A DNA stretch of 8,470 nucleotides from Olsenella uli (lineage in GTDB: Bacteria > Actinomycetota > Coriobacteriia > Coriobacteriales > Atopobiaceae). A program made the translations under genes and the position numbers. Positions 1 to 4,465 of the stretch are shown here, piece after piece. The stretch's first letter is position 1, and each line of letters starts with the position of its first letter. Location of the stretch: positions 238,761 through 247,230 of the forward strand of contig NZ_CAAKON010000020.1 of the NCBI RefSeq assembly GCF_901212655.1, written 5' to 3'. Below the pieces are notes generated by a model that was given only the letters and a program-made list of their open reading frames with translations, did not search any database and was not told where the DNA came from.

Positions 1-504
1 ACCAAAGCCGCTCTGGTCGAGCTTGTCCTTGACCTCATCCCAGAGAGCGGCCTGCTTGAGCGACGTCTCTACGAGCTCGTCGCCCTCCTCACGGCTCCCG
101 ATGCGGCCATGGCGCTTGGGGGCGAACAGGATGTTCTCGCGGATGGACTTGCGGAACGGCGTGGGCTGCTGGAAGACCATGCCGATGGACTTGCGCAGCT
201 CGAAGAGGTTCTCGTCCTTGGTGTTGATGTTGCGCCCGTGGTAGAGGATGTCGCCTCCCACCACGCACTTGGGAATCTCTCGGTTCATGAGGTTCAGGCA
301 GCGCAGGAAGGTGGACTTTCCGCAGCCCGAGGGGCCGATCAGGGCCGTCACGACGCCGGCGTCGAAGTCCAGCGTGGTGCCGTGGAGGGCCTCCTTGATG
401 CCGTCGTACTTGACGGTGACCTTGCGGGCAGAGAGCAGGTGCCTCTCAGAGCCGTCCTCCGTCACGCCGGGCGCGACCTGGGTGTTGTTCACTTCGTCAC
501 TCAT
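1..504 (-). CDS. pstB: Phosphate ABC transporter ATP-binding protein PstB (partial, C-terminus outside window)
   Basis: This is the ATPase that powers the PstSCAB phosphate importer; it sits on the cytoplasmic face bound to PstC/PstA. Only the first 168 codons are present because the gene runs off the left edge. Visible in order: an N-terminal strand and A-loop region, Walker A GPSGCGKST at residues 57-65, and the Q-loop in MVFQQPTPF with Q112. The segment LKQAALWDEVKDKL near residue 150 is very typical of PstB. The ABC signature, Walker B and H-loop lie beyond the window, so catalytic integrity cannot be judged. The ATG at 504-502 overlaps the pstA stop by 4 bp (ATGA), indicating translational coupling; a GAGGAAG stretch about 11 nt upstream may serve as its ribosome site. 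Assignment rests on both the motifs and the pst gene order. Confidence 0.96.
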   Translation of the reverse strand, partial: MSDEVNNTQVAPGVTEDGSERHLLSARKVTVKYDGIKEALHGTTLDFDAGVVTALIGPSGCGKSTFLRCLNLMNREIPKCVVGGDILYHGRNINTKDENLFELRKSIGMVFQQPTPFRKSIRENILFAPKRHGRIGSREEGDELVETSLKQAALWDEVKDKLDQSGFG

Positions 505-1457
505 TCGCTCGTCAGCTTCCTCGCGAGTACCTTACCCAGAACGCGGGCAAGCACGTTGAACAGGAGCACGCAGATAATCAGTATGGCCGCGGTGCCCCAC
601 ACGATCTCGTCGTTGCCGGGGGTGGGCTCCATCTTGAGCTTCCAGATGTGGACGGCCAGCGTCTCGGCGGGACGGAAGATGTTCCACGGGTTGGTGGGCG
701 CCGCCAGGTTAGTGCTCGCGAAGTTGAGGCGGGCTGCCGCGGAGCCGGACGTGAAGATCAGGGCGGCGGCCTCGCCGAACACGCGGCCAGCGCTGATCAC
801 GACGCCGGTGACGATGGCGGGCATGGCGGCCGGAAGCAGCACGTTGAGCGTGGTCTCCCAGCGCGTGAGACCCATGGCCAGGGCGGCGTCGCGCTGCGAG
901 CGCGGCACGTCGGCCAACGCCTGCTGAATCACGCGCACCAGGATGGGGATGTTGAACATCGTGAGAGCCAGGCAGCCGGCGATGATTGAGATGCCCCAGC
1001 CGAGGTAGACCACGAAGAACAGCGAGCCAAACATGCCAACGACGATGGAAGGCAGGCTCGAGAGCGTCTCGATGGCCGTGGAGGCCGCGGAGGTCACCCA
1101 GTTGTCCGGGGCGTACTCCACCAGGAAGATGGCGCCGCCCAGCGAGATGGGCACGCTGATGATCAGCGTGATGACGAGCATGTAGAACGAGTCGAACAGC
1201 TGGTAGGCAATGCCCGGGAGCTCCTTGTTGGTGGAGGGGTTGGTGATGAACCCGGGCTGGAACACCTTCCAGAGGCCCTGCGCGAGGATGTAGATCACGA
1301 TGGCCGCGAGCAGCGCGAGCACGAGGCCCACGATGACGGTGAGGATGACCGTGGCAAGCTTGTCCCGCTTGCCGATCCTCGCGGCGTGGGCATTGAGGTC
1401 CACGGACTGACCACCGATGATGGTAACGCCGTTCTCCGCAGAAGCTTCGTTAGCCAT
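501..1457 (-). CDS. pstA: Phosphate ABC transporter permease PstA
   Basis: Inner-membrane subunit that with PstC forms the phosphate channel. The 318-residue length is close to usual for PstA. Hydrophobic segments lie near residues 34-60, 88-114, 135-168 (probably two helices), 212-235 and 285-308, consistent with six helices. The EAA coupling loop that contacts PstB is clear around residues 184-215, including RDAALAMGLTRW and a following LPAAMPAI. The chosen ATG at 1457 is preceded by a G-rich ribosome site (AGAGGGGGG) about 9 nt upstream, inside the end of pstC. The start overlaps the pstC stop by 8 bp and the stop overlaps the pstB start by 4 bp. The N-terminal 30 residues are polar and cytoplasmic. 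PstA and PstC are paralogues; position third in the order supports PstA, and the more N-terminally placed first helix and shorter periplasmic loop agree. Confidence 0.95.
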   Translation of the reverse strand: MANEASAENGVTIIGGQSVDLNAHAARIGKRDKLATVILTVIVGLVLALLAAIVIYILAQGLWKVFQPGFITNPSTNKELPGIAYQLFDSFYMLVITLIISVPISLGGAIFLVEYAPDNWVTSAASTAIETLSSLPSIVVGMFGSLFFVVYLGWGISIIAGCLALTMFNIPILVRVIQQALADVPRSQRDAALAMGLTRWETTLNVLLPAAMPAIVTGVVISAGRVFGEAAALIFTSGSAAARLNFASTNLAAPTNPWNIFRPAETLAVHIWKLKMEPTPGNDEIVWGTAAILIICVLLFNVLARVLGKVLARKLTSE

Positions 1458-2352
1458 TAGCCTTCGCCCCCCTCTTGCCGATGATGCGAATGATGAGGAT
1501 GAACAGCAGCGACATCGCCATCAGGAGCATGCCGAGCGACCACAGCGCGTGGTACTGGATGGAGCCCGTGGTGGCGTTGGCGAGGCCTGAGGTGAGCGCC
1601 GTGGTAAGGGTGGCAGCCGGATCGAGCAGGCCGGTGGGCATGGCCTTCTCAACGCCGCCGATGACCATCTGCACGGCAAGCGTCTCGCCAAAGGCGCGGG
1701 TCATGCCCAGGATGACGGCCGTCATGAGCGAAGGCAGGGCGCTCTTGAGCACCACGTGCCAAACGGTCTGCCAACGGGTGCAGCCCAGCGCGTAGGAACC
1801 CTCGCGATACTGGTTGGGCACCGCGGCGAGCGCGTCGATGGAAAGCGTCGTGACCGTGGGGAGAATCATGACCGCGAGCACGATTGAGCCGGAGAGAATG
1901 CCGGCGCCGGTGCCGGCTGCCTGACCAAAGATCGCACGCATCGCGGCGTTGACCACCGTGAGGCCCAGCAGGCCATACACGACCGACGGAATGCCCACGA
2001 GCAGCTCGACGAGCGGCTGGAAAAACTTGCGGCCAAAGACCGGCTGGACCTCGACCACGAAGATGGCACTGCCCAAAGCGATGGGCAGGGTGAAGATGGT
2101 GGAGAGGATCGTCACCGAGAATGAGCCCACGATGAGCGGCGCCGCGCCGAACTTGCCGTCGGTGGGAATCCAGTTTGCCCCGAGAAAGAAATCGAAGAAG
2201 TTGACGCCGTCGCCGATGAACGTCGTCAGGCCCTGCTGGGCAACCATCACGATCAAGGTAAGAACCACGATCGCCACGAACGCAACGCACGCGCCCGTTA
2301 GGCCTAGGCCAACGTTCTCAAGCTGACGCTTCGGCAGCATCTGCTTTGCCAT
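1450..2352 (-). CDS. pstC: Phosphate ABC transporter permease PstC
   Basis: Membrane permease partner of PstA. I start it at 2352 (MAKQMLPKRQ, 300 residues) because an AAAGG site lies 6 nt upstream. The longer reading frame open to 2412 would begin inside the intercistronic hairpin with no ribosome site. Hydrophobic segments fall near residues 18-40, 70-99, 112-137, 151-175, 207-228 and 268-292, giving six helices. The EAA loop is visible at about 178-214 (REGSYALGCTRW, then LKSALPSL), followed by the helix MTRAFGETLA that is highly typical of PstC. The GIPSVVYGLLGL segment (120-131) is also a family hallmark. The gene lies 79 bp after pstS and its end overlaps pstA by 8 bp. Expression relative to pstS is probably reduced by the hairpin at 2377-2410. 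Confidence 0.96.
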   Translation of the reverse strand: MAKQMLPKRQLENVGLGLTGACVAFVAIVVLTLIVMVAQQGLTTFIGDGVNFFDFFLGANWIPTDGKFGAAPLIVGSFSVTILSTIFTLPIALGSAIFVVEVQPVFGRKFFQPLVELLVGIPSVVYGLLGLTVVNAAMRAIFGQAAGTGAGILSGSIVLAVMILPTVTTLSIDALAAVPNQYREGSYALGCTRWQTVWHVVLKSALPSLMTAVILGMTRAFGETLAVQMVIGGVEKAMPTGLLDPAATLTTALTSGLANATTGSIQYHALWSLGMLLMAMSLLFILIIRIIGKRGAKANG

Positions 2353-2360
2353 AGGAAACC

Positions 2361-2376
2361 TTTCTGCGCACAGAAA
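2361..2376 (-). other. Small hairpin overlapping the pstC ribosome-binding site
   Basis: On the transcript (minus) strand, TTTCTG and CAGAAA form a 6-bp stem with a 4-nt loop. The stem's 3' arm overlaps the AAAGG that precedes the pstC start by 6 nt. It directly follows the larger hairpin at 2377-2410, and its leading UUU could also act as a short U run for that hairpin. A modest effect on pstC translation is possible but is only inferred. Confidence 0.4.
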
Positions 2377-2410
2377 GCGGGACGTCCCCACACGGGTTGG
2401 GACGCCCCGC
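2377..2410 (-). terminator. Intercistronic attenuator-type hairpin between pstS and pstC
   Basis: On the minus-strand transcript, GCGGGGCGTCCC pairs with GGGACGTCCCGC. This gives a 12-bp stem with a single G-U wobble around a 10-nt loop. It lies in the 79-bp pstS-pstC gap, about 20 nt after the pstS stop, and is followed by only a weak U run (TTTCTG). Hairpins at this position are known in periplasmic-binding-protein operons, where they stop part of the transcripts or protect the 3' end of the first gene, giving an excess of binding protein over membrane subunits. Whether it terminates or only stabilises cannot be told from sequence. Confidence 0.7.
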
Positions 2411-2431
2411 AAGAAGAGAGGGTCGATCGAA

Positions 2432-3373
2432 CTACTTGTTGGAGATGTTGCCCTTGGCGTCCTTCTTGACCTTCATGCCGGTCAGAGGAATGAAGCCCTT
2501 CTCCTCCACGAGGGAGCCCTGGACCTCATCGGAGAGCATGTAGTCGATGAACGCCTTGGTGGCCTCGTCGGCGTCCTTGGCGATGTACATGTGCTCGTAG
2601 GACCAGATCTTGAAGTCGCCGGTCTCGACGTTCTCCTTGGTGGGGTCGACGCCGTCGACCTTCAGGGCCTTGAACTTGGAGTCATCGAAGTAGTTGAAGG
2701 ACAGGTAGGAGATGGAGCCCTCCGTCTGCTGGACCTTCTCGACGACGGTGCCCGAGGAGTCCTCCTCGGCAACCGGCTTAAATGAGTCGGGGACCTTCTC
2801 GCCGGCGAGGACGGCGCCCTCGAACGTGGCGCGGGTGCCGGAGCCGGCCTTGCGGTTAATGACCTGGATGGCGCCGGCGGTGCCGCCCACCTGGCTCCAG
2901 TCCGTGATGGCGCCGGTGAAGATGCCCTTGAGCTGCTCGGTGGTGAGGTTGTCAACGTCGACGCTGCTGTTCACCACGGGGCCCATGCCCACGATGGCCA
3001 CCTGATTGTCGGTGAGCTTCTCCGCGTCGGAGGCGTCGAGCTTGGACTCGGCGAAGACGTCGGAGCGGCCGATCTGGACCTTGCCGTCCTTGATGTCGGA
3101 CAGGCCCTGGCCGGAGCCACCGGCGGAGATGGAGATGGTCACGTCAGGGTTGGCGTCCATGAACGCGTTGGCGGCGTCCTCGACGAGCGGCTGGAACGAG
3201 GTGGCGCCGGAGCAGCTGATGGAACCAGAGACGGTCTTCTCGGCAGCGCCGGAGGCCGCGGAGGTGGAGGAGGTGGTGGAGCCGCCGCCACAACCAACGA
3301 GGCCGAGACCCGCGACGGCGGCAAGGCTGCCGGCGAGGCCGAGGAACTGACGACGAGACATATCGGTGCGCAT
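2432..3373 (-). CDS. pstS: Phosphate-binding lipoprotein PstS
   Basis: Extracytoplasmic phosphate receptor that delivers phosphate to PstC/PstA. The 313-residue precursor has a twin-arginine start (SRRQFLG, residues 6-12), a hydrophobic core, and a lipobox LVGC ending at Cys28. It should therefore be exported folded by Tat and lipid-anchored at Cys28. A Gly/Ser/Thr-rich spacer follows (29-45). Phosphate-loop features are visible: SGATSFQPL (55-63), GGSGQG (85-90) and RKAGSGTRATFE (174-185), the last a strong PstS hallmark. The start at 3373 is chosen because AAGGAG sits 4 nt upstream (3378-3383); an in-frame ATG at 3361 would be 16 nt away, but would leave the signal peptide unchanged. First gene of the pst operon. 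A Pho-box-like array lies 168-227 bp upstream. Confidence 0.96.
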   Translation of the reverse strand: MRTDMSRRQFLGLAGSLAAVAGLGLVGCGGGSTTSSTSAASGAAEKTVSGSISCSGATSFQPLVEDAANAFMDANPDVTISISAGGSGQGLSDIKDGKVQIGRSDVFAESKLDASDAEKLTDNQVAIVGMGPVVNSSVDVDNLTTEQLKGIFTGAITDWSQVGGTAGAIQVINRKAGSGTRATFEGAVLAGEKVPDSFKPVAEEDSSGTVVEKVQQTEGSISYLSFNYFDDSKFKALKVDGVDPTKENVETGDFKIWSYEHMYIAKDADEATKAFIDYMLSDEVQGSLVEEKGFIPLTGMKVKKDAKGNISNK

Positions 3374-3496
3374 GGTTCTCCTTCTTCTTGCATCCCTGGG
3401 ATGTCCGTGTCCTCCGGCTTCGCCGGTTGTCCCACGTGGCCACCCTGGCTCACGCGCCAGCCTCCGCCGGCCTGGACGTCCCTTAACCGGTTTGGA

Positions 3497-3528
3497 ATGC
3501 TATGCGCCGGCACGTGGGTTTTATTCGA
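3497..3528 (-). promoter_or_regulatory. Candidate pstS promoter -10 region
   Basis: Two weak -10 candidates read toward pstS. TCGAAT (3523-3528, minus strand) lies about 13 bp beyond the last repeat of the Pho-like array, the spacing expected when a bound PhoB/PhoP regulator replaces the -35 element. TAGCAT (3497-3502) matches the -10 hexamer seen on the other side at 3837-3842 but is further from the array. Neither has a recognisable TTGACA at 17 bp. The leader would be about 120-145 nt. The choice between them is undecided. Confidence 0.35.
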
Positions 3529-3540
3529 TGTTTCCCGTCC

Positions 3541-3600
3541 CTTACCTCGCCGTGACGCCCCTTTACGTTGCGCTTACATTTGGCGTCGGGTCCCTTTACG
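3541..3600. promoter_or_regulatory. Pho-box-like array of ~11-bp direct repeats upstream of pstS
   Basis: On the plus strand, hexamers CTTACC (3541), GTGACG (3552), TTTACG (3562), CTTACA (3573) and TTTACG (3595) follow each other at 11, 10, 11 and 22 bp, with a weak unit at 3584 filling the double step. CCCTTTACG occurs identically at 3559 and 3592, exactly 33 bp apart. This resembles PhoP boxes of Gram-positive bacteria (TT-A-C-A type hexamers repeated every 11 bp), and it lies upstream of a pst operon. Binding of a PhoP/PhoB-type response regulator is inferred; the regulator gene is not in the window. Confidence 0.55.
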
Positions 3601-3674
3601 GGTGCCTATGCAAGGACGCACCGAAGGCAGCTGCGCGCAGCCCCTACATGTGAGATTCGCGAGAACATGCATCT

Positions 3675-3740
3675 GCGGGCCGGCAGATAACCTCTCGGGA
3701 ACGCAAGCCCGCGGGCCGGCGGTAAGACTCTCAGGAACGC
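3675..3740. repeat. Imperfect direct repeat with 36-bp period (2 units, plus a degenerate third upstream)
   Basis: Two 30-bp units at 3675-3704 and 3711-3740 match at 24 of 30 positions. Both start with GCGGGCCGGC and end with a TCTC-GGAACGC block. The GAAC that closes the unit recurs at 3663-3666, again exactly 36 bp upstream, within TCGCGAGAAC, so the right half appears three times in phase. The location, about 35-100 bp upstream of the TTAGGT repeats, suggests protein-binding sites, but the binding factor is unknown. Confidence 0.7.
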
Positions 3741-3748
3741 GCGCGTTC
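3735..3748. repeat. Perfect 14-bp palindrome
   Basis: GAACGCGCGCGTTC reads the same on both strands. Its left arm is the GAACGC end of the second 36-bp repeat unit. A GTTCGA that begins in its right arm (3745-3750) recurs at 3761-3766. It could be an operator for a dimeric regulator such as the neighbouring MarR protein, or a by-product of alternating GC sequence. Confidence 0.5.
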
Positions 3749-3773
3749 GATGCGCCTCTCGTTCGAGCAAATG

Positions 3774-3810
3774 TTAGGTTCCCATTACTTTAGGTCCCAT
3801 ACAGTTAGGT
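3774..3810 (+). promoter_or_regulatory. Three TTAGGT direct repeats upstream of the marR promoter
   Basis: TTAGGT occurs at 3774-3779, 3790-3795 and 3805-3810, spaced 16 and 15 bp; the first two continue as TTAGGTtCCCAT and TTAGGTCCCAT, the third as TTAGGTACC. The last copy ends 3 bp before the -35 hexamer at 3814. The first and third copies are 31 bp apart, about three helical turns, so they face the same side. An activator or repressor operator array for the marR-ABC operon is likely; which protein binds is unknown. The last copy also forms the small palindrome AGGTACCT (3807-3814), which touches the -35. Confidence 0.6.
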
Positions 3811-3813
3811 ACC

Positions 3814-3842
3814 TTGACTACCACTGGCAAGGAGCGTAGCAT
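3814..3842 (+). promoter_or_regulatory. Sigma-70-type promoter for the marR-ABC operon
   Basis: TTGACT (3814-3819, 5 of 6 to consensus) and TAGCAT (3837-3842, 4 of 6) are separated by exactly 17 bp. Transcription should begin near 3849-3850, giving a leader of about 140 nt before the MarR start. No other rightward promoter of similar quality is seen in the gap, so this probably drives all three genes. Confidence 0.65.
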
Positions 3843-3988
3843 CCTCGCGGTCAACAAGAAAGCATGGAAGCGCGGGACGCGGGCAACTTGCACGCGCGCG
3901 GGGCGCCGGCAGCCCGCTCGCCCAAGCACGGGCCACGCCATCGGCACGCCTCTGCCCTCCATGCGCAACGCCCACAGAAAGGAGGGCC

Positions 3989-4465
3989 ATGGGAGACATC
4001 AAGGAACGCGAGCTGTGCCGTCCGCGGTGGATGGACCTTGCCGACCCACAGGAGCGCCAGAACGCACACATCCTGGACGGGCTCGGCTTCTGCGGGCACT
4101 ACCTGCACGTCCATGGCGGCGGCAGGTCCGGGCGCGCGCCCATCCTCTGCACCCTGCGCAAGGCCGGCGGCGCCATGCCGCAGCGCGAGCTCGCGAGCCG
4201 CTTCGAGCTCAAGGCGGGCTCGCTCTCGGAGGTACTCGCGAAGGCCGAGGAGGCCGGTCTCATCGAGCGCACCCGCGACCCGCAGGACCGCCGCCAGCTC
4301 ATCGTGAGCCTCACGGAGGAGGGCAGTCGCCAGGCAGACGAGGACCAGCGCGCGCGCGAGGAGTTCCGCCGGGAGGCCTTCGCCTGCCTCTCCCCCGCCG
4401 AGCGCGACCAGCTCGAGGACATGCTCGTACGCATCAACCAGCATTGGAGGTCACTGGATGATTAA
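3989..4465 (+). CDS. MarR-family winged-helix transcriptional regulator
   Basis: A 158-residue protein of usual MarR length, expected to act as a cytoplasmic DNA-binding dimer that a small ligand or oxidant releases from its operator. The winged helix-turn-helix spans about residues 62-110: helices around MPQRELASRFELKAGSLSEV, then the wing with the hallmark RDPQDRRQ (96-103) and LIVSLTEEG. Flanking N- and C-terminal helices would form the dimer. Four cysteines (10, 35, 54, 133) are present; a redox role is possible but unsupported. The start follows a very strong AAAGGAGG (3978-3985) at an unusually short distance of 3 nt; the next Met (residue 15) lacks a site. Its stop overlaps the next gene by 8 bp, so it is co-transcribed with the exporter genes and most likely represses its own operon. 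The inducer is unknown. Confidence 0.9.
   Translation: MGDIKERELCRPRWMDLADPQERQNAHILDGLGFCGHYLHVHGGGRSGRAPILCTLRKAGGAMPQRELASRFELKAGSLSEVLAKAEEAGLIERTRDPQDRRQLIVSLTEEGSRQADEDQRAREEFRREAFACLSPAERDQLEDMLVRINQHWRSLDD

Larger units (their letters stand above)
3374..3988. other. Divergent intergenic regulatory region between pstS and the marR-ABC operon
   Basis: This 615-bp gap separates two divergently read operons and carries no convincing gene: frames open across it lack ribosome sites and family-like sequence. From the pstS side it holds the pstS ribosome site and a G+C-rich leader with two small hairpins (3391-3403, and 3414-3426 with a GAA loop on the transcript). Next come candidate pstS -10 elements and the Pho-like array (3541-3600). 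Then come the 36-bp-period repeats (3675-3740), the palindrome (3735-3748), the TTAGGT repeats (3774-3810) and the rightward promoter (3814-3842). From about 3850 to 3988 lies the marR leader of roughly 140 nt; I see no riboswitch or leader peptide in it. Confidence 0.75.

Noticed and set aside
109..927. 272-codon open frame on the plus strand across pstB/pstA
   Set aside because: It crosses two well-supported genes on the other strand and has no recognisable protein features.
1649..2290. 213-codon alternate frame inside pstC
   Set aside because: Arg/His-rich shadow frame on the same strand as pstC; the pstC frame has clear helices and the EAA loop.
2353..2412. Longer pstC N-terminus starting at 2412
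   Set aside because: The extra codons lie in the hairpin and lack a ribosome site, whereas AAAGG is well placed for the ATG at 2352.
3675..3740. CRISPR array
   Set aside because: Only two clear units, diverged from each other, with a 6-bp gap that cannot be a spacer, and no cas genes nearby.
3401..3793. 130-codon open frame in the intergenic region
   Set aside because: No ribosome site, no family resemblance, and it runs through the Pho-like array and the repeats.
3850..3988. Riboswitch or attenuator in the marR leader
   Set aside because: The leader is about 140 nt and GC-rich, but I find no known riboswitch core, no convincing leader peptide and no terminator with a U run.
3814..4461. 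215-codon open frame overlapping marR in another frame
   Set aside because: Its start lies in the -35 element, its sequence is Arg/Pro-rich, and the marR frame encodes a clear winged helix.
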